A stretch of 64,000 nt of DNA from Heloderma charlesbogerti (lineage: Eukaryota > Chordata > Lepidosauria > Squamata > Helodermatidae): NCBI GenBank assembly GCA_026122225.1, contig JANEZZ010001872.1:526528-590527 (forward strand). Reading direction: 5' to 3'. Position 1 is the first letter of the stretch. Each line of letters starts with the position of its first letter. This document shows, one piece after another, positions 1 to 11,255 of this stretch. The notes below the pieces were generated by a model. It ran no database searches. It saw only the letters and a list, made by a program, of their open reading frames with translations, and had not been told where the DNA came from. The translations under genes and the position numbers were made by a program.

Positions 1-138
1 TGTTTCCAATGCCCAAAGGCAGTGTAAGACCCAAAGGACCCAAAGGGTCTTTAACCAACTAAAATTACAGCTAAATTCACATCTCCAAAGATAATTTCAC
101 TGCATGGCTTTTCATTTCCATGGTTTTTGTCTGTCAAT

Positions 139-347
139 CTGGTTCGCACTATCACAGGTTGGTTAATAAGCCATGGTGGCTAGTTAACCACTCTGCGCAT
201 GCCTGTCATGTGCCAGGGGGATTAGCATAACTACCCTCAGCAATGCACCATGTCATGCCATGCGAACCCAGCCAGGGTAGGTAACAAGCCACCGTGGGTA
301 ACAAGCCACTCAGAATCCTACCACTGCCGCAATCATGCGAACCAGGC
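139..347. mobile_element. Small inverted-repeat DNA element (MITE-like)
   Basis: The left edge CTGGTTCGCA (from 139) is matched inverted by TGCGAACCAG near 337-346, and the interior holds related copies of a 'taagccatggtgg / ccaccgtgggtaacaagcc' motif in opposite orientation. This is the structure of a short non-coding terminal-inverted-repeat element. No clear target duplication is seen. A related sequence with a 'cctggtttgcac' edge lies at about 25190. The superfamily is not recognised. Confidence 0.4.
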
Positions 348-553
348 CAAAGTCTCCTTAAAATAAATGAAACAAGCTTTAGAACATAAGAAGAGCCAAC
401 TAGTCCAGCATTCTTTTCATACGGTGGCCAAACAGCTCGCTGCGGGAAACCCACAAGAAGGACATGAGTCCTTCCTGCCGCTCATGTTCCCCAGCAACTG
501 GTTTATATAGGTACACTGCCTCTGATACTGGAGGTAGCACAGAGGCATCAGGA

Positions 554-2002
554 CTAGCAGCCATTGATAGTATTTTCCCAGAATTTGTCCAGTGCCCTTT
601 TATAGCTATCTAAATTGGTGGCTATCATTACATTTTGTGGTAGCTCATTCCATAGTTTCACTATGTGCTGTGTGAAGAAGTACTTCTTTTTACCTGTCCT
701 GAATCTCCCACCATTCAGCTTCATGGGATGACCCTGGGTTTTAGTATTGTAAGAGAGGGAGAAAAATGTCTCTGTGTCCACTTTCTCCACATCATACATA
801 ATTTTGTACACCTCTATTGTGTCTCCCAGTATTCTCCTTTTTTCTAAGATAAACAGTCCCAGACGTTGTAAGATTTCCTTGTAGGGTCATTTCTCCCCTG
901 CCTTGATCATTTTGGTTGCCTTTTTCTGCACTATTTCCAATTCTACAATATCCTTTTTTTTAAGGTATAGTGAGCCAAAGTGTACACAGGTTGCACCATA
1001 TATTTGCATAAAGGCATTATGATTTTGGCAGTTCTATTTTCTGTTCCCCTCCTAATTATGCCTAACATGGAACTGACTTTTTTCACATCAGCTGCACACT
1101 GAGTCAACATTGCCCACCACAACCCCAAGATCTCTTTCTTGGTCATTTACCCCTAGTTCGGATCCTATCAGCGTATATATGAAGTTGGGATTTTTTTGTC
1201 CCAATGTGCATCAGTTTACACTTACATTGCACCACCTTTGCCATTTTGATGCACATTTGACCAATTTGGAGAGATCCTTTTGAAGCTCTTCGCAGTGTCC
1301 TTTCATTTTAACCAGCCTAAATAATTTGGTGTCATCAGCAAATTTGGCCACCTCACTGCTCGCTCCTAATTTCATATTATTTAAGAACACATGAAAAAAA
1401 CACCGAACCCCACTGTTTACATACCTCTATTGTGAGAATTTATCATTTATTCCTACTCTCTGCTCTTTTCTTTAACCAGTGACTGAGCCATAAGAGGATC
1501 TCTCCCCTTATTCCATGACTGCTAAGTTTGCTCAGGAGTCTTTGGTGAGGGACTTTGACAAAAGCCTTTTGGAAGTCCAAGTAAACCCTGTCTACATGTT
1601 TATTGACACTCTCAAAGAACTCTAAAAGGCTAGTGAGACAGGACTTACCTTTGTGGAACACATGTTGATATTTTTTCATCAGGCCTTGTCCTTCTATATG
1701 CTTAGTAATTTTATCTTTTATAAAGCCTTAAGCCAATTTACTGACTGTAATTTCCTGGATCATCCCTGGATCCCTTTTTAAAAACTGGAGTTACATTGGC
1801 CATTCTCCAGTCCTCTGGCTGATCTTAGGGGCATGTTACATACTTTATTAGAAGATCAGAAATTTCACATTTGAGTTCTTTAAAAACTCTAGGAGGGATA
1901 CCATCTGGGCCTGGTGATTTATTGACTTTCCATTTGTCAATAAGGTTGAGAACTTCTTTTTTTTTGTCACCATTGTTTGCCTCACTTCCTCGGACTCCCT
2001 TC
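554..2002 (-). pseudogene. CR1 ORF2 reverse transcriptase and C-terminal domain, decayed
   Basis: Minus-strand translations in changing frames give reverse-transcriptase landmarks in order. NKSPGPDGIPPRVFKELK (about 1925-1870) is the RT N-terminal block. YLDFQKAFVKVPHQRLLSKL (about 1590-1530) is motif A, with the catalytic Asp kept. Then come SSMLGIIRRGTENRTAKIIM (about 1085-1010) and, at the end, KLWNELPQNVM and SYKRALDKFW (about 660-570), a C-terminus typical of CR1. Motifs B and C (the YADD box) are not readable in one frame. The reading frame is broken many times, so no enzyme can be made from this copy. Upstream coding sequence continues beyond the hAT insertion, at 3591 and above. Confidence 0.7.
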
Positions 2003-2010
2003 CTGAAAAC
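2003..2010. repeat. 8-bp target-site duplication, left
   Basis: CTGAAAAC directly precedes the TAGGGGTGGACG end of the element and is repeated exactly at 3583-3590. An 8-bp duplication is the signature of hAT-superfamily integration. Confidence 0.9.
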
Positions 2011-2163
2011 TAGGGGTGGACGAAAGTCCCTTACCTGTCCTCGAAGGTTGTTCGCGGTGGGGGGGAGGCGCTTCGCTGCTCCCCCCGCAAAATTCAGGCC
2101 GGGGAGGAGGCTGCCCGCCTCGCCTGGCCGCGAACTCGAAAGTTTAAAAAAAAAAACCAAAAC

Positions 2164-2635
2164 GCCCCCTGATAGGCTACGTGACGATTAACGTAGCCTA
2201 TCATGGCTAGATCTGCAAAGTCAGCCGTGATAGGCTACGTCAATCGTCACGTAGCCTATCACGGGTGACTTTAAAAAAAAAAAAGCGCGTACGCTAATGG
2301 CGGCCCCCATAGGGAGCCGCCATTCGCATTCCTTATTTGGTCGCTGTAGTCTACGTAAATCTTTACGTAGACTACGGCGAAAATAAGGGCAACGCTATTT
2401 GCGTTGCCCTTATTTTGCCGTAGTCTCCGTAAACCTTTACATAGACTACAGCGACCAAATAAGGAATGGGAATGGCGGCTCCCTATGGGGGCCGCCATTA
2501 ACCGTACGCGCTTTTTTTTTTTTTCTTAAGTCACTCGTGATAGGCTACGTGACGATTGACGTAGCCTATCACGGCTGACTTTGCAAATCTAGCCGTGATA
2601 GGCTACGTTAATCGTCACGTAGCCTATCAGGGGGC
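2164..2635. repeat. Long inverted repeat made of nested short palindromes
   Basis: The two arms are near-perfect inverted copies about the centre at 2399/2400 (GGGCAACGCTATTTGCGTTGCCC region, trimmed here in description). Each arm contains its own palindromes: TGATAGGCTACGTGACGATT with its mirror; a TAGTCTACGTAAAT/TTTACGTAGACTA palindrome; and an AATGGCGGCCCCC/GGGAGCCGCCATT palindrome. Each small palindrome can therefore fold on itself or pair with its partner on the other arm. A poly(A) tract in the left arm is mirrored by poly(T) in the right. Confidence 0.85.
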
Positions 2636-2657
2636 ATTTTTTTTTTCTTTGATTGGA

Positions 2658-2764
2658 ATGGCGGCGGTGGCAGCCGGTCAAAAGACCGGCTACCGCTCCC
2701 GCCCCGCACGAACAGCCGACGAACCGCCGGCCGGACCCGCCGCCGGGAGGGACATTCGGCGAAG
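2658..2764 (+). other. Exon-like cassette: ATG in GGCGGC context followed by a splice donor
   Basis: An ATG at 2658 opens a short Ala/Arg/Pro-rich frame (begins MAAVAAGQKTG) that reaches AG|GTAAGT at 2764/2765, after which the DNA becomes G-rich like many first introns. It resembles a CpG-island first exon. Homologous cassettes are at 3362-3461, about 37389-37500, 38060-38125, 40219-40280, 54424-54535 and, inverted, about 36410-36350. Several have stop codons, so a conserved protein is unlikely. The GTAAGT donor itself is kept in almost all copies. Confidence 0.35.
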
Positions 2765-3361
2765 GTAAGTCCCGTCCCGGGGGGGGGCGGGGGGCAGGGG
2801 GGCGGAGGATTTCTCCCCAAAACTTGTTCGGGGGGCCGAACACGTTGGCGCTCGGCCCCCCGAAGTTTCGGGGAGAAATTCTCCGCCATCCGTACAAACT
2901 AGGGATGTACGAAAGTCACTTACCTGTAACGAAATTTGATTCGCGGTGGGGGGGAGGTGCTCCGTCCCTCCCCCTGAAATTCTGGCTGGGGGGGAGGTAC
3001 TCCATCCCTCCACCCCCGAATCCTGGCCAGCCAGGCTGCAAATGGCGGTGGCTGTAGCCGCCGCCTCAGTTTGCGTCCCTGCAGTCAGCCGTGATATTTG
3101 CGTTCCCCTTATTTTCGCTGTAGTCTACGTAAATTTTTACATAGACTAGACATGCCAAAATAAGGAACGCAAATGGCGGCGCCCATGGGCGCCGCCATTT
3201 GCGTACGCGCGAGTTTTGTTTTTTGTTTTTACTCAGCCGTGATAGGCTACATAAACTTTTACGTAGCCTATCACGGTATTTTTTAAAAATCTAGCCGTGA
3301 TAAGCTACGTAAATCTTTACGTAGCCTATCACGTTTTGTTGTTGTTGTTTTTTTACTGGAA

Positions 3362-3461
3362 ATGGCGGTGGCGGCAGCCGGTCGGAAGGCTGGCAGCCGC
3401 TGCTGCCGAACTGCTGCCGAACCACCACTGGAGCCGCTGCCACCAGGAGGATTCGCCCAAG
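3362..3461 (+). other. Second exon-like cassette of copy 1
   Basis: The ATG at 3362 (GGAAATGGCGGTGG context) opens a frame starting MAVAAAGRKAGSRCC and stays open to the donor CAAG|GTAAGT at 3461/3462. The palindrome-rich segment lies just upstream and the right terminus of the element downstream. The frame is open over its whole 100 nt here, unlike the copies at 37389 and 54424. Function is unknown; it may be a captured exon fragment or a chance feature of YY1-like ATGGCGGC sequence. Confidence 0.3.
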
Positions 3462-3582
3462 GTAAGTCCCGTCCCGGGGGGTGGCGGGGGGTGGCAGACC
3501 ATTTCGCCACCAATTTCGGGGGGCCGAATGCGCTGGCATTCGGCCTCCCCAAGATTCGTGCCGAAATTCTCTGACATCCCTA

Positions 3583-3590
3583 CTGAAAAC
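3583..3590. repeat. 8-bp target-site duplication, right
   Basis: CTGAAAAC, identical to 2003-2010. After it the interrupted CR1 sequence resumes. Confidence 0.9.
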
Positions 3591-4990
3591 ATCAGTTCAG
3601 GCACAGGCATCTGTCCTACATCTTCTGCAGTGAAAACGGATGAAAAGAATTCATTCAACTTCTCTGCAATCTCCTTATCCTCCTTCAGTACTCATTTAAC
3701 TCCATTGTCAACCAATAGTCTGACTGCCTCCTTAGCTGGTTTCCTGTTTCTGATATATTTAAAGAATTCTTTATTGTTGGCCTTGATGTTGTTAGTGATA
3801 GGCTCCTCAAAATGCTTTTTTTGTATCTCATATTGTTTGCTTGCATCTCCTTTGTGCAAGTTTGTGTTCCCTGTTGTTCTCCTCATTTGGGCAAACTTCC
3901 ATTCTCTGAAGAGAAATGGAGACTTCTTCTCTTTAATGGAAGCTATTAGACACTGCCCATTAACCATGCTGGTTACCTTCTGGACTTGGTGCTACCTTTC
4001 CTAACATGTGGTGTACATTCTAGCTGAACTTCTTTTATTGTGGTTTTGAATAACCTCCAAGTATTTTGAAGTGATTTAACCTTCTTGACACTCCCTTTCA
4101 ACTTCCTTTTTACCAGTTCCCTCATTTTAGAGAAATTTCATTTTTTGAAGACAAATGTGACTGTGTCGGACTTCCTTGGCAATTTTCCACTTAAATATAT
4201 ATTAAATCTAATGGCATAGTGGTTGCTGTTTCCAATTGTTTCGACAACACTCACATCTCATACTAGGTCCTGGGCCACACCACTTAGGATTAAATTCAGG
4301 GTTGCCTTCCCACTGGTTGGTTCCACAACCAACTGTTCTAGTTGGCACTGAGAAATTTAACCTCTTTGTCATGACTGGAACATGCATTTATCCAATCAAT
4401 GTGGGGGTAATTAAAGTCACCCATTATTAGAACACTTCCTCCTTTTGAGGCCTCGCTGATTTCATTTTCCATCTCAAGATCACCCTGAGCATTCTGGTCT
4501 GGAGAATGATAGCATGTTCCTAGTACTTAATTATTTTTGGAGCCCAGTATTGTCACCCAATACCAGGTGGATTCTGTGGAGGAGTCTACCCTTTTTAGGC
4601 TTTCTAGTCTGCTTGACACTATGCCCTCTTTGTCATATGGAGTAACACCTCCTCAGATACACCCTTCTCTGTCCTTCCTATAGAATTTATATCCAGATAT
4701 GACTGTATCCCATTGGTTCTCTCCATTCCACCAGGTTTTCATAATAACCACTATATCTAGGTCCTCCTTTAAAACCAGGCACTCCAACTCTCCCATTTTG
4801 GCTCAGAGGCTTCTAGCATTTGCATAGAAACACCTCTTTGACTGAATATCATGTTTCACCATATAGTCCTGGCCTTTTCCCTCTCTGTCCACACTTGAGC
4901 AATTGAAAACATTTTCATCTTCATCCCCTTGGGATGATTCAACCTGAACTTGGTGCATCCTAGCTCCTGTCAGCTATCCCCCCAGTGTTC
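3591..4990 (-). pseudogene. CR1 ORF2 endonuclease domain and linker, decayed
   Basis: The 5' half of the same CR1 ORF2. On the minus strand GDFNYPHIDW is readable at about 4420-4391; this is the Asp/Asn active-site box of APE-type endonucleases. Upstream are a YKFYRKDREG-like segment (about 4690-4660) and KEGIVSSRLESLKR (about 4640-4590). Downstream come EFFKYIRNRKPAKEAVRLL (about 3770-3710) and FFSSVFTAEDVGQMPVPE (about 3650-3595), the linker before RT. Multiple stops and frameshifts make it a dead copy. It joins the RT part at 554-2002, from which it is separated by a transposon. Confidence 0.65.
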
Positions 4991-5130
4991 AGTTTAAAAG
5001 CTGCTCTGCAAGCTTTTTTCTGTTAAGCATCAGTAGTCTGGTTCCATTTTGGTTCAAGTGGAGCCGGTCCCTCTTTTACAGGCTTGTTCTGACTAATTTT
5101 AAATTCCATTGTTTTCATTAAGATTAACTT

Positions 5131-8100
5131 GAGATGAATTGGAGTTGAACATAAGCTTATTAATGTTCAATCCTAGCACCGTTTTATATCTGCTCCATAT
5201 CCAGGTAATTATATTAATATATTATCACTGCAATATATTAGTTTGTAAAATATTTGTTTCAACAAACAATTTGGTGTCCTCTTTGCATGACGTACTAGGT
5301 ACGTTGTCTGAAGAGCAACTCTGAAAACTAAGAAAAACTCTTGTCATAACAAAACTGAACTGTAAAACATTTCATGTTTCAAGTTTAATTTTTTTCCATT
5401 GAGGATCATCCAGATCACCTGCAGTCTGTAGGGGTACCGTCCACTCTGTTTCCTCTTGAGTCTGCTACATGCTTGCTTCTCAATCTGCTGCATATGCAGA
5501 ACAGACCTTAGTTCCATTCCATGGCAGACATACATACTGGCCCTCAGCACCTCTTCAGAAAACAATGATCTAGCACAGGTCTAGGCATTTGGCAGACTGT
5601 GTATGTAACAAATACTGGTCTTCCTGTCTGCTGTCCTTGGGTATGCTAAGCTCTACTAACCACAGGATTTGTACTGCAGTTAATTACAAGTGGATTTATG
5701 CCTGCTATCTGTCTCCGAAGTACCATGATGTATCTAATTAGTTTATAACATTTATTCAGTGTTTATTTTTAAGCATATTTGTTTAATAGGGATTTAATTG
5801 TTCATTTTCTATTTTTCTGTAAATACCATCACCTTAGCCAAAGGACATTCTCATTGGATGTGGAGGCATTGGTTACTATCAGTGAACTCTGCAAAAGACT
5901 GAGGGAATGAAAAATCCAATGCCAACACAGTAAATTACACTATGCTTCCAAGTCACACTGGGACTGAGCTCAGAAGTGATTAATGTGGTATAGATTTTAT
6001 ACAGAAGGCTAGAAGGGCAAAGAAAATGATCCCCTCATTCTCCCCAGGACAGAGGCCCCTCTGTTCGGTATGTTCTTGGCTGTCCAAAGGAAACAAAATA
6101 AGTGGAGGAAATGGTATTGATCTCAATTCTGTTTAACAAAAAGGGGTGGGAGAAGTTGGTAATAGTATTATATAATGGAAAGTAGTAGAAACTGTAGCTT
6201 CAGTTCTGTGCGGAGAATGTGTACATTTGGCCACTGTAGCTTGTATCATATTTCTATTTGCCTTAGTGTGACTCTGTGGGTTTTCCCCGATAGGACTGGG
6301 ATGAGTGTTGGTAGAGTAAGGTTGATGGATGTGTCATTAGGCAAAATATGCCAAAAGAAGCAAAAAGAGTATTCAGAAGATATGTGCAGAATGCAGATTT
6401 TCTGCTTCCCTTTTAGTGGAATCCACATTTTCTCTTGTGGATTTTTAGGAGACATTTTTATATTTCTTCAACAACCGTAGGAGCTGGGGATTGGAGGGGA
6501 TGACTTAATGAGAATCCTGAATATCCTGGATATGTGTTACCAAATCATTTGTAGGCTGGCTGAACGATGCCCTGTACATCGTCACCTTTCAAATTCCAGT
6601 GCTGTACAACTGATTTTGTGAAGCACACATGGGCAAAATGCTGGTGCACCAGTTATAAATCCAATGTTACAAGTTTGGACAATTACAAGATTTTATTTGG
6701 TCATCACAAGATTTCTAAGTATCCAAATTTTGGTCATGGGTGTCACCAATGTCTGTCCTGGAAATGTGGTTTGTGTTTGTGACAAGCTATTAAAGATAAT
6801 CCTCTCAGACTTGGTTTAGTCTCTTTAAACTCTGTGAGAAAACGTTAACAAGAGATAGCTGGCTCATCATAAAGGCTGACGCTTTGCTAATGTATAGTAT
6901 CAGGGTCAGTTAGCCCATTCTAATTCTTATCACCTTCTATAGTCTTTCCAACCAAAAGTTGCCTGTCTGTCGTACAACTCCACACACAGGACTCCTTATC
7001 TTCTCCTCTGTCCACCACCACTTTTCTTCTGTCTTTGGTCAGTGTATGTTTTCCTCTTAGTGGCTTGGGCCCATTAGTGGTCCTTGACACCTGGCTCCCA
7101 CTCTTGGGAAAGCCACAATAACTTTCAGGTGGAGTGGTGAGACTCGCCAAATTTCTACCCATGCACAGTCTCTCAGGGTGTTCTTTCCCCACCCCATGCG
7201 TCATGATGTCATGCGTCACGTGACACATCCTTCTCTAGCTGTTACCCAGTGTGCTTTGTTTACAATATTAGATTGATGTGAAGCCAGCACAGGCCAAAGT
7301 AGTGGCTGTGGAAGCAGAACTAACCGAAGCAGCAACAAAAAATGCCTGTCCTTTGCAGGGCTTGGCATGATGCTGATATTGTCAAGGAGGAGATAGCTCC
7401 TGCCCATTGGTGTCCCTCATTTCACAGCCCAAGTTTGGCTCCTTAGTCATGCCACCCACACACAGTTGCAGAAAATATAATTTACTCATAATTAATCTTG
7501 GTTTGAATTAGGAAAATATTAACATTTGTTGGATGGAAGGGCTTGCCATACATTTATGGATTATGAACATACTAGATTCGACTTTGAAATTGACTAATTT
7601 TGAGTTTTCATGGCATTGCTGCTGATAAGATTGCTACTTAATTGGGCATCCCTGTTCTGTTATTCCTTCCCTGCTTTATTTGCTTATAGCAGTCAAAAAA
7701 TACTGAGAAGGCCCAGCTTCACAGTTAAGTTATGCATTGACTGGTCACACTGTGCAAACCACATCTAAACCTTGAATTCCAAGCCTGATTTGCCAAAAAT
7801 CTCAAAGAAAACATCTATTTATAAAAGAAAAATATGCTTTTCTTGTGAAGAGAAATCAGAAATCACCCATTCTAGGGAATTACAATCCATCATGGTCCTA
7901 ATTCATATGTGAATTCTGATTTTTAGCCTAGTAATTTTCTAAATGGTAGTTTGGGCTAGTTCCTGGGTTGTGCTAGCAAACACTAGTTTCCCATTCTGCC
8001 AGTGAACATTCCAGTTAGTCCAACGTGTTTAGAGCTGATAGATTGCCAGCACTTGATACTGCTTATAGTTTTAAATTATTCAAATATTTTTTGTATATAT

Positions 8101-8525
8101 TTTTAAATGGTTAGTCTTGTCCTATGACTCTGAGGTGCAACTCTTGCCAGACTTTCCCTGTCAGACACTGTAGGGATTTTTCCTTTCTTTATATCTAGTA
8201 ACAGCTACATGTCTTCTCATGCCCATACAGTATGGAACTGAATTATTTAACCAAGATTATTTTTGCAAGCATCTCAGTCTGTACTTTTTCTGTGCTTTGT
8301 GACAAATTATCAACCATAAAAAACTCTGCTTTCTTGACTTTTTTTTAGAAAGAAAATGCACCAGAGGAAACACATCCTAATGCTATTATATAATTTCTCT
8401 TCATTGCTTGCATTACTAAGAAATGAGCAACAAAGAAAAGTGTGTGCCATAATGCTAATCACAAGTGAAATCTGAGTTTATTTTCAGAGTCAGTATTTTT
8501 GTTTATGCACGCAATGCAAACAAAT
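5131..8525. other. No recognised feature
   Basis: About 3.4 kb of AT-rich sequence with only short, uncorrelated open frames. I see no repeat family, splice-flanked exon or RNA gene that I can support. Confidence 0.5.
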
Positions 8526-8558
8526 GGGAGGGAGGAGGGAGGGAGGGAGGGAGGGAGG
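8526..8558 (+). repeat. (GGGA)n simple repeat
   Basis: Imperfect GGGA/GGA tandem microsatellite within otherwise unrecognised sequence (8559-9146 also shows nothing identifiable). Confidence 0.9.
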
Positions 8559-9146
8559 AAGTGAGAAGAGGGTTTTTCTCCTATCTTTCACCAGTATCAG
8601 ATTGCAATTTAAATGAATTGAGTTTATGGATGGCTGCAGAAACTGTCTTTATTCACACTCCATATACATCCATCAGACATTCTGCAGGATTTTACTGCAG
8701 CAGCAGGAGAAGAGCTAATCAGAATCACCCAGTGGAATATTATGATAGGAAAAAGAGAAGAATAGATTACATATTTATGTAGTCTGAAGAAATGCATTTG
8801 GACAGAAAGAGTGCTTATAATGTAAGCACTTCCATTAAACAGCCAGAAATCCTAAGCAATAATTTAGGAGCAAACTCCACTGGAGTCAGATGTGGGTCCT
8901 ATTCTCAGATGTTTTTAAGACTGGCACAACTACTGTCCATCCTTGTTGCATCAGTCACCATATAGGTTGCCCTGAATAGACTGATGTATTAAAAAGTTCC
9001 CTCCATTTACTCTAAAAATAGAATTTTGAGAATGTCAAGTTTTATAATTGTGAAAATCAGAACAAGGAAGATGGTAAGCATCTAACTTTATATGCAGATT
9101 ATAAAGGGAGAGAGGAAACTGGCAAAATGTTTTTGAACATTTAGAC

Positions 9147-9250
9147 TACAATGCTATGCACAGTTACCTGGGAGCATGCTGAATTAAACTCTGTGGGTCT
9201 TCGGAATAGAAGTCTGAATAGAACTTCTGAATAGATTTGCATAGGATTTC
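9147..9250. mobile_element. Short palindromic interspersed repeat ('caatcctatgca' family)
   Basis: CAATGCTATGCACAGTTACCTGGG on the left is mirrored by CTTCTGAATAGATTTGCATAGGATT on the right. The same family occurs at 24819-24945 and 56468-56556, where the motif GCAATCCTATGCATGTTTACTCAG is clearer. It is a small non-coding inverted-repeat element; I do not know its formal class. This copy is diverged. Confidence 0.45.
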
Positions 9251-9439
9251 ACCGTTAAAAACTTAAACATCTAAAAACTTAGGGCTATTTGACAGGTGCA
9301 TTTGTGCTGCCAAAAGTTATCCTTCCTTGTGCTAATGCTTGCAAAAATTAAAGTAAGGTGTGAGCAGAAAGTACACATGTGCCAATTTATAGATGACTGC
9401 AGCAAGCCTTGCAATGGTACAGTCCTTTCTTGGGTTATA

Positions 9440-9740
9440 ATTAAAAGAGCCCTGCTTGTTCAGACTGAAGATCTGTCTAGTCCAGCATCCTGTTTCCCAC
9501 AGTTGCCAACCAGAAGTCTCTGGGAAGTCCACAAATAGGACATGAGCACTCCAGCAACTGGTATTCAGAGGCTTACTGCTTCTGATACTGGAAATAATTT
9601 ATAGCCATGATGACTAGAAGTCACTGATAGCCTTACATTCCACAAATTTGTCTACTGCTTTTAAAGCCATCCAAGTAAGGGGCCTTCACTACACCTTATG
9701 GTATCAATAATGCACATGTATTGTAAGAATTTGTCCTGTC
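9440..9740 (-). mobile_element. CR1 LINE 3' end, minus strand
   Basis: The sequence matches the 3' UTR and C-terminal region of the CR1 at 381-700: shared phrases are 'tagtccagcatcctgtt', 'ggacatgagca', 'ccagcaactggtattcagagg', 'cttctgatactggaa' and 'cacaaatttgtctactgcttttaaagccatc'. It is severely 5'-truncated, as most CR1 copies are. Confidence 0.65.
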
Positions 9741-11201
9741 TCTCCATTGTGAAGGAAGAGAGGGGACAAAGAGGAATCTAGGTTTCTTCTCCAGTGGTTT
9801 GATGGCTGTTGACTAGTAGTGAAAGTGAATCAGCCAGACTATATGGCATAGGATTTTGGTATCATAGTAAAACACACAAACACCCTCTTGGTATACCCTT
9901 TAAGAGAGCCATACAACAAAAGTTATGATCGGTCTACTGGAAACAGAATGCTCTTCCTTGTCAAGTCTAATCAGTCCCTGATAATACAGTTTCATTTAGT
10001 TAGGGCCTTTTTAAGTGGCAAAGAGTATTGACCAAAGCAACTGCTGAGTATTGTGGAGCCCAGATTTCTGTCTTTGCTACTGTCAGAACAGAAACCCCAC
10101 AAAGACCAAGTCTGATGTCATGACCCATGCTTGTATCATTGCTATAGCTTCCCATTCATAATGGTTTATATTAAAGCTTCTCGCACATCAAAATGCATTA
10201 ACAAGTCAATATGCTCTCCAACTTACTTTAAATTCCAGAAACTCAGATGATTAGATCCCTGTGCAAACTCAAATCTGACAGTAGCTTTCTACTTTTGCAC
10301 ATTTAATCTTCCATCAGTTTCACTGCTGTCTGACTATTTCATCCAAGCTGAAGGCTTTATCACACAAGAAGCCTGAGATAGTTTAATATTATCTCATGGG
10401 AACGGAACACCCTGCTATTGCCTGGTTAACATCAAAGTGCACTTGATTAGTATTACGCCTTTGACACTGTGCAAGTCAAAGGGACAGACCACAGTCTTGT
10501 GCAAGTTCAAACAAGCTGAAGCCTTTGACTCCTCACACTGGGTAATGCATACTTGTAGAATCTAGTTTTTCCTCCATTCCACTAAGCAACTACTTAGGTT
10601 CTCAGTTTCAGATAAAGGTTTTCCAGTTCACCAGTTGGAAATATTTCAACTGAGGCTACAGTTATCTCTAATCACTGAGAGCTTCAGACTTTGGCTGTTG
10701 TTCTGTCAAACCAAGATACCTTTTTTTCCTTTTTGCCAAGAGGGTTTTCTCTGCACTGCTCTTCTCTTGCATTCTCGGATTCATCTCACAGACAGCTGAA
10801 AATATACAATAATGTTGTCACAAAGTGATGCTTCAAAAGCTCACCTTTTTTTCATTAAAAAATTCCAATTCAATGATTTAAAACAACTAAATCTCATGGC
10901 TTTCATCCATATGCCAGTGACAGGGCAACATTTGATTTGATATCTTCACTAGCAATATGCCCACCACATATTGGGAATGTGTGTGGAAGCATATTGTTAT
11001 AAAGATGAACCAGAACGGAGTGTGAAGATCTGCCAGCACCAGCATGTCCTTTTCATAAGTAGATTGTCTTCCGTTCCACTGGAGTTTGTCATACCAACAT
11101 TTAATAGATAGGATGCACATATTGTCAGGGGAGTTACATTATGTCTTCAGTTTAAGTCTTTCTGTTTTCATATTCATGCTCTTGCAATTTTATTATGACA
11201 G
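9741..11201. other. No recognised feature
   Basis: About 1.46 kb of apparently unique sequence. Nothing identifiable apart from the candidate exon that follows it. Confidence 0.5.
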
Positions 11202-11255
11202 TGACGATGCTGCCATAGATGGGAGCTTTGATGATGGGTTGCCTGCAGCTTCACT
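11202..11255 (+). other. Candidate 54-nt cassette exon
   Basis: A stretch of exactly 54 nt is bounded by an acceptor-like site (T-rich tract, then ATGACAG ending at 11201) and a strong donor-like site (ACT|GTAAGA, GT at 11256-11257). Only one frame is open through it, reading xDDAAIDGSFDDGLPAASL in phase 2, an acidic Gly/Ala-rich peptide. Its length is a multiple of three, so inclusion or skipping would keep frame. I do not recognise the gene. Chance AG/GT pairs are common, so this is a candidate only; no neighbouring exon is seen in the window. Confidence 0.25.

Larger units (their letters stand above)
2011..3582 (+). mobile_element. Composite palindromic hAT-type element (copy 1)
   Basis: The element starts TAGGGGTGGACGAAAGTC and ends CTCTGACATCCCTA, and is flanked by perfect CTGAAAAC duplications, so the whole 1572 bp integrated as one hAT-type unit into the CR1. 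Inside are: a GC-rich left end (2011-2160); a long inverted repeat with arms 2164-2399 and 2400-2635, itself made of short palindromes; an ATG/splice-donor cassette (2658-2764); an end-like sequence (about 2890) followed by a second left end, TAGGGATGTACGAAAG, at about 2903; a second palindrome cluster (about 3100-3335); and a second cassette (3362-3461). No duplication flanks the internal ends. It encodes no transposase and is non-autonomous. Confidence 0.85.
381..5120 (-). mobile_element. CR1 LINE, minus strand, interrupted by a hAT element
   Basis: Read on the minus strand from about 5120 to 381, this is one CR1 non-LTR retrotransposon: leader and endonuclease (about 5100-4100), linker (about 3980-3591), reverse transcriptase (about 2000-1000), C-terminal domain (about 950-554) and 3' UTR ending near 'ttcttatgttc' at about 381. 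The 2011-3582 hAT insertion splits it, and the coding sense resumes on the other side. Many frameshifts and stops show an old inactive copy. The 5' limit is approximate. A second copy of the same CR1 type, with a matching leader, lies at 42178-43660. Confidence 0.75.

Noticed and set aside
2164..3335. Regularly repeated palindromes resembling a CRISPR array
   Set aside because: Repeats alternate in type and orientation, have no unique equal-length spacers, no cas genes, and lie inside TSD-flanked transposons in a vertebrate genome.
3297..4004. 235-codon plus-strand open frame
   Set aside because: It runs from the palindromic hAT right end across the target duplication into antisense CR1; a chance fusion of two repeats.
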